Source: an uncultured Cellulophaga sp. (GTDB lineage: Bacteria; Bacteroidota; Bacteroidia; Flavobacteriales; Flavobacteriaceae). From it: a DNA stretch of 64,000 nucleotides. Of the stretch, positions 7,446 through 16,500 are shown piece after piece; position 1 is the stretch's first letter; each line of letters opens with the position of its first letter. The translations under genes and the position numbers were made by a program. The notes under the pieces were generated by a model, which did no database searches, had not been told where the DNA came from, and saw only the letters and a program-made list of their open reading frames with translations. The stretch lies in contig CANMEI010000003.1 in NCBI GenBank assembly GCA_947496695.1, positions 62,001 to 126,000 of the forward strand. The letters run 5' to 3'.

Positions 7446-8844
7446 GCTCATAACGCGCACTATTTAAATACTTATTAATTAACTCATTATATTCTGGTGT
7501 AATTTTCAATAAGGCTGTATGCTCAATAACATAAAGTGATTCTTCATTTTTATAACCTGCTTTTAACAATTCTTCTAAATAAAAAAGTGCTGTACTATAA
7601 TCTTCTGTTTTTGCCGAATAAGATATAATATATTTATAAGTATCATAATCTTTAGGCTTTATTATAGTCTTTAACATCCACAGAAAAAGAAGACCTTCTT
7701 CATCTAAAACCTCTTCTTCATACAAAGACTTTTCATTACTCTCCACTAAATATTCTACAAAAGCTTTTAAACGCTTACCCATATTACTTATCTGATAATC
7801 GCTATTTGCAATAAACTTTTCAATTTCATCTGTTTGATATTTCCACCAACCTAAATTATTAAAATTATAGGTAGAAATATCTTCATAAATAGCATAATCA
7901 TAATCTTCACGTAAAAGTTTTTCCTTAAAAAAAGTACTTGTTTCAATTCGTTTTAAACTTTTGTATATCTTATCTTTTTTTAAGTTTTTATAAGTCTTTT
8001 TTAAATCTTTAACATCTTTTAAGTCCTTATAATTTTCATAAACAGCAGCCATTAAACTACCTGTTTGCAATAATTTACTTTGTTTTTTTAAACTACCTAT
8101 TAAATTTAAATTAGCAATATAACTTTCATTAATATAAGCAAAATCTTTCTCAATAATATTTTTAGACATCGCACTCAAAGTAAATGATTCTAGTGCCATA
8201 TTTATAATTTGAAAAAGATTTAGATTTTTTTCTTCGTAAACATATAGTTGGTTCTTAAAATTTAATTGATTTAATGTTTTCTCAGTAAAATACATTTCTT
8301 GCAAATTGTAATTTTTAATACTTGAAACACCTATATAATGAAATGGTGTATTTGGGTTTAATACATCTGAATTTGATATTGGCTCATCAAATGACAATAC
8401 TCCATTTATTTTTTTTATTATTACAGGTAAAATTGATGCATATTTAGCTCCATATCCAAAACCTGAAGCATAAATTCTTTGTGGATGAATTGGTAATATA
8501 GAAATTACATTATTCATCATTCTACTTGTTACAAGTATATTTTTTGATAATGATATTGAATCAGAAACATTATTTGAAGCCGCTAGAATATATCCTTGTT
8601 GTTCTGCATTTTGTTTTAACATTTGCAAGGTTTTTCGCCCTTTAGCCCCAACATTAAAAACAAATATTATTGGCCATTGCTTATTTTGATCAAATTTTGT
8701 TGGAATAAATAATGAATAGCTCTCATTAATTGTATCATTAATTTTAATTGAATCAATAACCACTCCTTTTCTCAATACTAATTGTTGCGCATTAACAAAC
8801 AGTAAACCCGTAAAAATAAAAAAACAAAATAATAATTTTCTCAT
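7435..8844 (-). CDS. Secreted esterase-like protein lacking the catalytic serine
   Basis: A 469-residue exported protein (signal residues 1-19, cleavage after VNA). Residues 40-210 look like the alpha/beta hydrolase fold of PHB-depolymerase-type esterases: a strand IIFVFNVGAKGR, then IYASGFGYGAKYAS. The nucleophile motif G-x-S-x-G is GFGYG at 128-132, so Ser is replaced by Gly and hydrolysis by the usual mechanism is unlikely. The rest (about 230-469) is helical and lysine-rich with no family I recognise. Possible roles are binding of an ester or glycan, or scaffolding. It stands alone, convergent with the DJ-1-like gene. Confidence 0.75.
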   Translation of the reverse strand: MRKLLFCFFIFTGLLFVNAQQLVLRKGVVIDSIKINDTINESYSLFIPTKFDQNKQWPIIFVFNVGAKGRKTLQMLKQNAEQQGYILAASNNVSDSISLSKNILVTSRMMNNVISILPIHPQRIYASGFGYGAKYASILPVIIKKINGVLSFDEPISNSDVLNPNTPFHYIGVSSIKNYNLQEMYFTEKTLNQLNFKNQLYVYEEKNLNLFQIINMALESFTLSAMSKNIIEKDFAYINESYIANLNLIGSLKKQSKLLQTGSLMAAVYENYKDLKDVKDLKKTYKNLKKDKIYKSLKRIETSTFFKEKLLREDYDYAIYEDISTYNFNNLGWWKYQTDEIEKFIANSDYQISNMGKRLKAFVEYLVESNEKSLYEEEVLDEEGLLFLWMLKTIIKPKDYDTYKYIISYSAKTEDYSTALFYLEELLKAGYKNEESLYVIEHTALLKITPEYNELINKYLNSARYELMD

Positions 8845-8919
8845 GTGTGATGTTTCTTCAAAAAACTAATAAAACTAATACCTAAATCTACAAAAATATA
8901 GGCATAAATTATTTTAAGA

Positions 8920-9372
8920 TTAAAAGGTTTTCTTTTTTATAGGAGCATTTGATACAACCTCTGACAATATAATATGAGTTCTTGTTTCTCCATATTGTAT
9001 TAACATGTCAATAAACTTTTCAAGATGAAATTGATCTTTAAAAACGACTTCCATAATAATATTTTCATTACCCGTAATTCTATAGCAATTTACTACTTCT
9101 TCATATGTTTTTACTGCTTCTAAAAAAGGTTTTAGTTTCCCCATAAAAGCTCTAAGAGTTATCATTGCTTTTAATTGATATCCTGCATGTGTATGAGAAA
9201 CAATGGTATGATAACCAGTAATAATACCTAAATCTTCCATTTTTTTTATACGCTCAGCTACAGCAGGTGGCGTCAAGCCTATTTTTCTTCCAATATTTGC
9301 AAAAGATTCTCTTGCATTTTTCTGTAAACTTTGAAGAATACCCCAGTTAAAATTATCAATCTTTTGTTTCAA
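8920..9372 (-). CDS. Lrp/AsnC family transcriptional regulator
   Basis: 150 residues with an N-terminal winged HTH (about 5-58; ARESFANIGRKIGLTPPAVAERIKKMEDLGIITGY carries the two helices), then a RAM ligand-binding domain (about 68-140). Lrp-type proteins usually form octamers that sense amino acids. The start codon appears to be TTG at 9372, followed at once by KQKIDNFNWGILQ, which matches the usual family opening. It is divergent from the helical-bundle gene at 9485. Its targets cannot be read from the sequence. Confidence 0.93.
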   Translation of the reverse strand: MKQKIDNFNWGILQSLQKNARESFANIGRKIGLTPPAVAERIKKMEDLGIITGYHTIVSHTHAGYQLKAMITLRAFMGKLKPFLEAVKTYEEVVNCYRITGNENIIMEVVFKDQFHLEKFIDMLIQYGETRTHIILSEVVSNAPIKKKTF

Positions 9373-9484
9373 AGGTTTTATTGTTTAAAATATTTATAAT
9401 ACAAAGCTAAATTAGTCATTTACTATATATACACAAGCTAAAAATTAAAATCTGGTCGTAATTTTATAAAAAAATTGCTCTAAA

Positions 9485-9871
9485 ATGCCCTACAGAAACT
9501 TAAGCACATTACCTGTGTATCGTAAAGCTCTTGATTTATGCCATATAAGTCGAGAAATAGCGGCATATGTATCTTACAATAAAGATTTATTACACTTGTA
9601 TAAATCTAAAAGTCACAGAGACATAATTGCAGATTCTATATTAACGGATGCTATTCTAATTCCTCAAAAAATTGAACTAGCAGAGCGATCTGATTCTCAT
9701 AGCATAAGAACATCTACTATTCATCATATAAATATTATGACAAAAAATATATTGTCATACTGCATAGGGCTTGAAAAAGATGGTTTAAAAGAAAAAGAAT
9801 ATATAAACCTTTTACGAGAAGAAATAAAGATTTTTAGAAAATCTTACAAAATTTGGAAACGCTCTTTATAA
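9485..9871 (+). CDS. Conserved four-helix-bundle-like protein of unknown function
   Basis: 128 residues, highly charged and predicted all-helical with no signal peptide. The opening MPYRNLSTLPVYRKALDLCH and the end FRKSYKIWKRSL recall a family of short flavobacterial proteins related in shape to the S23/four-helix-bundle group often found inside 23S rRNA intervening sequences. The function is unknown. It lies between a divergent Lrp regulator and purU. The stop codon is inside its own terminator hairpin. Confidence 0.75.
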   Translation: MPYRNLSTLPVYRKALDLCHISREIAAYVSYNKDLLHLYKSKSHRDIIADSILTDAILIPQKIELAERSDSHSIRTSTIHHINIMTKNILSYCIGLEKDGLKEKEYINLLREEIKIFRKSYKIWKRSL

Positions 9872-9884
9872 GAGCATTTTTTTT
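9861..9884 (+). terminator. Terminator overlapping the stop codon
   Basis: GCTCTT (9861-9866) pairs with AAGAGC (9870-9875) around a three-base loop and is followed by eight T. The last codons of the gene form the stem. Confidence 0.8.
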
Positions 9885-9978
9885 ATAAAAAATTTTCATT
9901 AACGTTACTTTATTTATTTCTGTGCTTTTAATTTACGTTGAATATCGTAAAACTTACTATAAGTTAGATTAGATTCAG

Positions 9979-10000
9979 TTGTAAAATCATAATTTTACAA
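9979..10000. promoter_or_regulatory. Perfect 9-bp inverted repeat before purU
   Basis: TTGTAAAAT (9979-9987) and ATTTTACAA (9992-10000) are perfect inverted arms around CATA, ending 15 bases before the purU start. It could be an operator or an mRNA hairpin limiting translation. No T-run follows, so a terminator is unlikely. Confidence 0.45.
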
Positions 10001-10015
10001 CTTAAATATTTACAA

Positions 10016-10867
10016 TTGAAAACTACAATACTTATCCATTGTCCTGATCAATCAGGAATTATTTGTACCGTTACTGGATTTATACATACACAAGGCGGTA
10101 ATATTATTTATATAGACCAACATGTCGATAAAGATTCTGGTGAGCTTTTTATGCGTTTAGAAAGTGAATTCTCAGAAGGTTCTTTTTCATTAGAAGGATT
10201 TAAAACTAAATTCGACAACGACCTAACTACAAAATACGACATTGAATGGAGTATTCATACCAATGAAACAAAGCCTAAAATGGCTTTATTTGTTTCAAAA
10301 TACAATCATTGTTTATATGATTTGTTAAGTAGGTTTAATTCAGGCGAACTTGAAGTTGAGATTCCTTTTATCATAAGCAATCATAAAGATTTAAGTTTTA
10401 TAGCCGAACAATTCAATATTCCATTCTACCACATACCCGTAACTAAAGACACCAAGGTTGAAGCTGAAACAATGCAATTAAAACTATTAAAAGAACATAA
10501 TATAGATTTTATCGTTTTAGCTAGATATATGCAAATTGTAACCCGTAGAGTTATTAATGAATTTCCAAACAAAATTATTAATATTCACCATTCATTTTTA
10601 CCGGCTTTTGCTGGCGCAAAACCTTATCACGCTGCATTTAAAAGAGGTGTGAAAATTATTGGAGCAACTGGGCATTATGTTACTGAAGAACTAGATGCGG
10701 GTCCTATTATTGAACAAGACACTACAGCCGTAACTCATACGCACTCTATTGAAGATTTTGTAACTAAAGGACGAGATTTAGAAAAAATAGTTTTATCAAG
10801 AGCTGTAAAACTACATATTAAAAGAAAAACCATGGTTTACAATAATAAAACTGTAATTTTCTCTTAA
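10016..10867 (+). CDS. purU: Formyltetrahydrofolate deformylase
   Basis: 283 residues. PurU hydrolyses 10-formyl-tetrahydrofolate to tetrahydrofolate and formate and balances the one-carbon pool. Residues 1-75 are an ACT domain (HCPDQSGIICTVTGF). Residues 88-265 are the formyltransferase-like domain with catalytic Asn189, His191 and Asp227 in NIHHSFLP and ELDAGPIIEQ. The start is TTG at 10016, directly followed by KTTILIHCPDQSG, which agrees with the usual family start; no in-frame ATG exists nearby. Length is normal. It stands alone, with the DUF4197 gene 43 bases downstream under its own promoter box. Confidence 0.95.
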   Translation: MKTTILIHCPDQSGIICTVTGFIHTQGGNIIYIDQHVDKDSGELFMRLESEFSEGSFSLEGFKTKFDNDLTTKYDIEWSIHTNETKPKMALFVSKYNHCLYDLLSRFNSGELEVEIPFIISNHKDLSFIAEQFNIPFYHIPVTKDTKVEAETMQLKLLKEHNIDFIVLARYMQIVTRRVINEFPNKIINIHHSFLPAFAGAKPYHAAFKRGVKIIGATGHYVTEELDAGPIIEQDTTAVTHTHSIEDFVTKGRDLEKIVLSRAVKLHIKRKTMVYNNKTVIFS

Positions 10868-10885
10868 ATAAAAAAATATAAAATT

Positions 10886-10893
10886 TAGTTTTG
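10886..10893 (+). promoter_or_regulatory. -7 box (TAGTTTTG) for the DUF4197 gene
   Basis: An exact TAnnTTTG match 17 bases before the ATG, giving a leader of about 10 bases and suggesting that the gene is transcribed apart from purU. Confidence 0.55.
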
Positions 10894-10910
10894 TACAAAA
10901 TAAAATAATT

Positions 10911-11615
10911 ATGAGAAATAAAGTTTTAGCCCTTAGTATCTGCTTTTTAATGTTTAGTTGTAATGAATTACAGCAAGTTGTAAATCAATTACCACAAAGC
11001 ACCTCTATTGGTAATGATCAAATTGCAAGCGGACTTAGAGAAGCTTTAGAATTAGGAATTGATAAACAAGTAACCAAACTAACACAAGAAGATGGTTTTT
11101 TCAAAAATGAATTAGTGAAAATTGCATTACCTGAAGAGTTACAAAAAGTTGATGAAGCATTAAGAAAAATAGGCTTAAGTAGTTTAGCCGATGAAGGTCT
11201 TAAGGTTTTAAATCGTGCAGCAGAAGATGCCGTATCAGAAGCTACTCCAATTTTTGTTAACGCCGTTAAAGGAATAACTTTTAGTGATGCTAAAGATATT
11301 CTTTTAGGTGGTGATAATGCTGCTACAACCTATTTAACAACTGCTACCGAAACTGATTTATACGCATCGTTTAAACCTGTTATAAAAAATTCATTTGATA
11401 AAGTTGGAGCTGATCAAGTTTGGAATAATTTAATTACTAAATACAATAACATCCCTTTTGTTAAACAAGTAAATCCTGATTTAACTGATTATGTAACTCT
11501 AGAAGCTTTAAATGGTGTGTACACTATGATAGCTGTTGAAGAAAAAGAAATTAGAACAAAAACAGCATCAAGAACTACTGCTTTATTACAACAAGTGTTT
11601 GCTTTGCAAGATTAA
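10911..11615 (+). CDS. DUF4197 family lipoprotein
   Basis: 234 residues with a lipoprotein signal (LMFSC, Cys17). The mature protein is helical and matches DUF4197: IASGLREALELGIDKQV near the start, then GFFKNELVKIALPEEL, LNRAAEDAVSEATPIFVNA and KDILLGGDNAATTYL. The family is common in Gram-negative bacteria and has no established activity. It lies after purU and before a promoter-terminator pair that may mark a small RNA. Confidence 0.9.
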   Translation: MRNKVLALSICFLMFSCNELQQVVNQLPQSTSIGNDQIASGLREALELGIDKQVTKLTQEDGFFKNELVKIALPEELQKVDEALRKIGLSSLADEGLKVLNRAAEDAVSEATPIFVNAVKGITFSDAKDILLGGDNAATTYLTTATETDLYASFKPVIKNSFDKVGADQVWNNLITKYNNIPFVKQVNPDLTDYVTLEALNGVYTMIAVEEKEIRTKTASRTTALLQQVFALQD

Positions 11616-11709
11616 TCTTACATTTTTTTACATTATAAACAATAACTCAAAAAAAATTACGTTAAATAAAATGAAAAGATATATAACAATTAACTAAGGT
11701 TATTTTAAC

Positions 11710-11738
11710 TTTGGATAATTAAATAGATATTACTTTTG
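11710..11738 (+). promoter_or_regulatory. Complete promoter (TTTG, 17 bases, TACTTTTG)
   Basis: A -33 element TTTG (11710-11713) is followed after 17 bases by a perfect -7 box TACTTTTG (11731-11738). It is the only promoter in the window where I found both boxes complete and correctly spaced. It has no reading frame directly behind it. Confidence 0.65.
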
Positions 11739-11744
11739 AAATAT

Positions 11745-11808
11745 AATATTTGAGTTTAGTAATTTTTGAGTTAGTTAGTCTAAAACCGGTGGGAGCACCG
11801 GTTTTTTT
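11745..11808 (+). ncRNA. Candidate small RNA or attenuator leader, about 65 nt
   Basis: Between the complete promoter (start near 11745) and a strong terminator lies a short transcript without an open frame. It contains two near-copies of TTTGAGTTAGT (11749-11760 and 11765-11776) and ends in a 10-bp GC-rich hairpin, AAAACCGGTG/CACCGGTTTT (11782-11791 and 11796-11805) with seven T. Three readings fit: a free-standing small RNA, an attenuated leader of the AraC-type gene at 11914, or a DUF4197 terminator placed 165 bases downstream of its stop. Confidence 0.45.
11782..11808 (+). terminator. Strong intrinsic terminator
   Basis: A 10-bp stem with ACCGGTG/CACCGGT core, GGAG loop and seven T. It ends either the candidate small RNA or read-through from the DUF4197 gene. 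Confidence 0.9.
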
Positions 11809-11889
11809 ATGCCTAAAAATTATTATTTTATAAATATCACTAATTGTTAAGTTTTAGTTATAAAATCAAATAAGCTTCTTAATTATATC

Positions 11890-11897
11890 TATTTTTG
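11890..11897 (+). promoter_or_regulatory. -7 box (TATTTTTG) for the AraC-type regulator
   Basis: An exact TAnnTTTG match ending 16 bases before the TTG start of the regulator. It is separated from the candidate small RNA by the strong terminator. Confidence 0.55.
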
Positions 11898-11913
11898 CAG
11901 AAAATTATAGAGT

Positions 11914-13206
11914 TTGCGCCAAACACATATATTTACTTATACTATATTAATTTTTGTAATACTTTTTTTTATCAATAAGTCATATACTATTGAAAAATAT
12001 AGCTTTCAACTTATTAATTACAAAGAGAAAATTACACAAAAGTTAGATTATAATATATCATCCAAGAGCATACAACATTCTTACTCAAATACTGAAAGTG
12101 AAAGTTCAAAGGTTTTTAAAGAACCTAACAACAACAACCTTAAAGCGTTTATAGATTTGATATTTATGATAAATGCATTGTTTGGAATTTTTGTATCTAA
12201 TAAAATATTAATTAATCATTATAAAAAAGACAATAAAAATATCTATTTCGGAGTATTTCTAAACGGTGTTTCATTAATGCTTTTAGAACTATCTATATTT
12301 TGGTGGAAAGGATTAAATTATAACCCTATAACACCTTTTTTTCGTGCTCAATATTATTTCTGGTTACCAACTTTATATTTATACCTATTAAGAAGAAAAG
12401 AAGTGGAAAATCAAAAACCAAAAATTCTTTTACACTATTCCACACCTATATTAATGGTATGTTTATATACATATATTAGTCTTTTTGAGAATAATATTAT
12501 TACAGAAATATTAAATAATCTCACACTCAAGTCAATATACACAGGAATATATGTAATATTATTAATTAAATTATTTGCAAATAATAGGAAAAAATTAAAT
12601 ACGGCAAATAAAAAATGGTTCATTACTATACTCACATTTACAATTATAATATTTATTGTACTTATTACTAGATCTTATTTTGAATATGATGAAATTGTAA
12701 ATTCTTTAACTATTTATTTTATTGCAATATTTTACTCTGTGATAATTAGTTTTATAGGTTTTATATTATATATACAGCCAAGCATATTATTGAAAAATAA
12801 TAATGGATTATTAAGTAATAATGTCGTTAAATATAAAAATTCAGGCTTAACTAATGACATGCTTAAAGCTCTAAAAATAGAGTTAGAAAAATCATTATTA
12901 ACTGATAAAGTTTATCTTGAAAACGGATTGACGTTAGAAAAACTTGCGCTAAAACTTAATACAGATCGTTATAGTCTATCACAAACTATAAACCAAGAGT
13001 TTGGAAAAAACTATTATGAACTCATTAATGATTACAGAATTAAAGAAGCAGTTCACATTATTAAAAACTCAGACAAAGAAATAGTAATTGCAGATTTAAT
13101 TTTTGAATCTGGATTTAACAACAAAGTCTCTTTTTATAAAGCTTTCAAAAAAAGACACCAAAAAACTCCGTTAGAATACCAAAAAACATTAAAAAAACGT
13201 TTGTAA
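11914..13206 (+). CDS. Membrane-anchored AraC-family transcriptional regulator
   Basis: 430 residues. One N-terminal membrane helix (about 6-21) is followed by a polar, probably periplasmic, stretch to about 80, then seven or so further helices to about 290. The end (about 320-430) is a cytoplasmic AraC HTH domain: GLTLEKLALKLNTDRYSLSQTINQEFG, then IADLIFESGFNNKVSFYKAFKKRHQKTPLEYQK. The start is TTG at 11914, since no ATG precedes the first helix. Membrane AraC regulators next to SusC/SusD genes usually control them. The pair downstream and the inverted repeats in between fit that. The ligand is unknown. Confidence 0.88.
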   Translation: MRQTHIFTYTILIFVILFFINKSYTIEKYSFQLINYKEKITQKLDYNISSKSIQHSYSNTESESSKVFKEPNNNNLKAFIDLIFMINALFGIFVSNKILINHYKKDNKNIYFGVFLNGVSLMLLELSIFWWKGLNYNPITPFFRAQYYFWLPTLYLYLLRRKEVENQKPKILLHYSTPILMVCLYTYISLFENNIITEILNNLTLKSIYTGIYVILLIKLFANNRKKLNTANKKWFITILTFTIIIFIVLITRSYFEYDEIVNSLTIYFIAIFYSVIISFIGFILYIQPSILLKNNNGLLSNNVVKYKNSGLTNDMLKALKIELEKSLLTDKVYLENGLTLEKLALKLNTDRYSLSQTINQEFGKNYYELINDYRIKEAVHIIKNSDKEIVIADLIFESGFNNKVSFYKAFKKRHQKTPLEYQKTLKKRL

Positions 13207-13549
13207 AAAATGTACTTAACATAAAATTAGCTTAAAATTTAACATTTTACAATTTTTTATTTAGACCACTGTTTAACAACAACTTAAAACAAAATGTAAA
13301 TGTTAATTTAAATCGGAAAAGTTTACTTAGGTCGGAAATTAACATTTAACTAACTCAATTCACTTCTTTTGAGAATTAAATAGATGGCCAAAAGAGAATA
13401 GTTGAAAAAATTACAGTAAAGTTTCTTTTTACTTTGATTCGTTTTTTATTAGAATTAGTCACTCCTTAAAAAAATAGACTAATCTCTTGCAGCCTTCTAT
13501 TAAGACGACTAATTATTAATTATTAACAACTCACTCAAAATTAATTTTT
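13207..13549. other. Long leader region upstream of susC
   Basis: A 343-base gap without a gene. It holds a large inverted repeat (13298-13347, listed separately), a related AAATTTAACATTTT copy near 13235-13248, and no exact TAnnTTTG box (the nearest is TACTTTG near 13430). The susC promoter may therefore depend on an activator. Confidence 0.5.
13298..13347. promoter_or_regulatory. Operator-like region: 12-bp inverted repeat enclosing a TCGGAAA direct repeat
   Basis: AAATGTTAATTT (13298-13309) and AAATTAACATTT (13336-13347) are perfect inverted arms 26 bases apart. Between and into the right arm, TCGGAAA occurs twice (13313-13319 and 13332-13338), 19 bases apart in direct orientation. AraC-type proteins typically bind direct half-sites about two helical turns apart. 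The regulator gene directly upstream is the natural candidate to bind here. Confidence 0.5.
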
Positions 13550-16500
13550 ATGAGAATTAAGTATTTATTATTTCTTAAGATTTTCCTTTTGTCCCTGATT
13601 ATTCACGGTCAAGAGAAAACAATTTCTGGTACTGTATCAGATCAAAATGGCTTACCATTACCTGGTTCAAGTATCCTTATCAAGGGTTCATCTACAGGAA
13701 CTCAAACTGATTTTGATGGTAATTATACTATCAATGCAAAACAAGGAGATATATTGGTTTTTTCTTACATTGGACAAAAACCTGTTGAAAAGACAGTAGG
13801 TGTTTCAACTAAAATTGATGTAACACTTTTAGAAGATGCACAAGCTTTAGATGAAGTTGTTGTTACAGCTTTAGGAATTAAAAGAGAGAAAAAATCTCTT
13901 GGATATTCAGTACAAGAAGTAAAAGGTGATGCGGTTAATAACGCTAAAGAACAAAGTTTTATAAGCTCACTATCAGGTAGAGTTGCTGGTTTAGATGTCA
14001 AAAAAAGTAACAGTATCGGTGGATCTGTAAATGTTGTCTTAAGAGGATCAAACTCTTTCTCTAACAATAATCAAGCTTTATTTGTTGTAGATGGTATTCC
14101 AATTAGTAACACTAATTATAATGATAGCGACCAAACAAGTGGCTCAGGGGGTTATGACTACGGTAATGCAGCATCTGATATTAATCCAGATGACATTGAA
14201 AGTATATCAGTTTTAAAAGGTGCTACCGCCTCAGCTTTATATGGTTCAGATGCATCAAATGGTGTAATCTTAATTACTACTAAAAAAGGTAAAAACACAA
14301 AAGGTTTAGGTGTTACAATAAGCCACACTACAACACTTAGTCATTATGATGGATCAACTTTTCCTGAATATCAAAATGAATATGGTGCAGGTTATTCTTC
14401 TGAATACGGAACAAATGGAGATAGCTACTTTTACGATACAGATGTAAATGGAGACGGATTAGTAGATTTATTAGCACCAGTAGAACAAGATGCTAGTTTT
14501 GGCGCTGCTTTTGATGAAAACTTATCTGTATATCAATGGGATGCCTTATACCCTCAATTAGACACTTACCTTCAGCCTTCTGCCTGGACAGCTGCTGAAA
14601 ATGGACCTGCAACTATTTTTAACACTGGTGTTTCTAACGTATTAAATGTTTCTTTGGAAGGTGCTAGTGACAATGGCACATTCAGATTTAGTTACACAAA
14701 CGATGATAGAACAGGTATATTACCTAATAGTGAAATTAAAAAAGATTTAGTTTCATTTGCTGGATCTACACAATTATCTGATAAATTTAAAGTATCTGCA
14801 AAAGGAACATACACAAGAGTTTCTGGTAGAGGTAGATATGGAACTGGTTATGATAGTGGCAATGTTGTACAAATGCTACGTCAATGGTTTCAAACTAATG
14901 TAGATTTAGAAGATCAAAAGAATGCTTACTTTGCAACAGGTGAAAATATTACATGGAACCCGAACGCTGTTGACGATTTAACCCCTCATTATTTTGACAA
15001 CCCTTATTTCACATTATACGAAAACTATGAAACAGATTTAAGAAATAGGTTTTACGGTAAAGTACAGTTTGACTATGATGTAAATGATTGGATATCAGCA
15101 ACTGCTAGATTTGGAGCAGATGCGTATAATGACCTTATCGAAGAAAGAAAAAATATTGGTAGTGTTGATCAATCATATTACAGTAAAACAAACAGACAAT
15201 ATGAACAATACAATTATGACTTCTTATTGAAATTCAATAAAAATTTTAATGACAACTTTACTTTTAACGGTTTATTAGGAGCTAGTGCACAAACAAAACA
15301 ATATAATAGCACCGCGACTGAAACAAATGGAGGATTAGTTATTGAAGGTTTGTATGCCTTAAGTAATTCTACAAGTTCATTGAGCCCTTCTACGGAAAGT
15401 GATTGGTTAACTAAAAAATATGGTTATTACGCTCAAGCTTCTATTGGATACAAAAGCTTTCTTTATTTAGATGCTACATATAGATATGATACATCATCTA
15501 CATTACCAGAAGAAAATAATGGATATTCTTACCCATCAATATCAACTAGTTTTGTTTTTAGCAATGTAGCAAAATTAGATTGGTTAGATTTTGGTAAACT
15601 TAGATTTAGTTACGCAGAAGTTTCTGGAGATGCGAGTGCATATCAAGTTAATAATACGGTTTCAGCTGCAGATCCTTTTGGTTCTACTTCACTATACTAT
15701 GTATCTGATTATGCTAATAATGCAGATTTAAAACCCGAATCTACTCAAGAATATGAAATTGGACTTGAAACAAAATTTTTAAATAACAGACTAGGTTTAG
15801 AAGCATCTTTGTATAAAAAAAACACTATAGATCAGCTTGTAAGTGCACAAGTTTCATCTGCAACAGGGTTTAATTATGCCTATGTTAATGCTGGAGAAAT
15901 GGAAAACAAGGGGATTGAATTAACGTTAACAGGAACACCCGTAAGAACTGATAATTTCGAATGGAATGTAAATGTTAATTGGTCTAAAAACAAAAACAGG
16001 GTAATATCATTAAACGGTGATACACAGAATTTATTGATTTATTCTGCCTGGAGTACTGCAGTTAATGCAAAGGTTGGCGAAGCTTATGGCTCTATAACAG
16101 GTACAAATTATCAATTTAGTGATAACGGAGAAAGAATTGTAGGTTCTGATGGTAAATACTTAGTAACTACTTCCTCAAATGAAGTTATTGGTAACATACA
16201 ATCTGATTGGATTGGTGGTGTATATAATGGTTTCAAATACAAAAACTTAAACTTTGGATTCTTAATTGATGTACAACAAGGTGGAGATATCGTAAGTTAT
16301 GATATGGGCTTTGGTAGTGCAACTGGTTTATATGCTGAAACTGCAGGTTTAAATGAATTAGGAAATCCAATAAGAGATGCAGTTGCTGATGGCGGTGGTG
16401 TTCTTTTGGACGGTGTTTTAGAAGATGGATCTGTTAATGACATTAGAGCAGATGCTTCTACTTACACAACTCCTTTTGGATATTACGGTGGTTCTGATGA

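Noticed and set aside
10868-11913. Riboswitch before the DUF4197 or AraC-type gene
   Set aside because: No known aptamer core could be recognised; the hairpin with T-run is explained as a terminator or attenuator.
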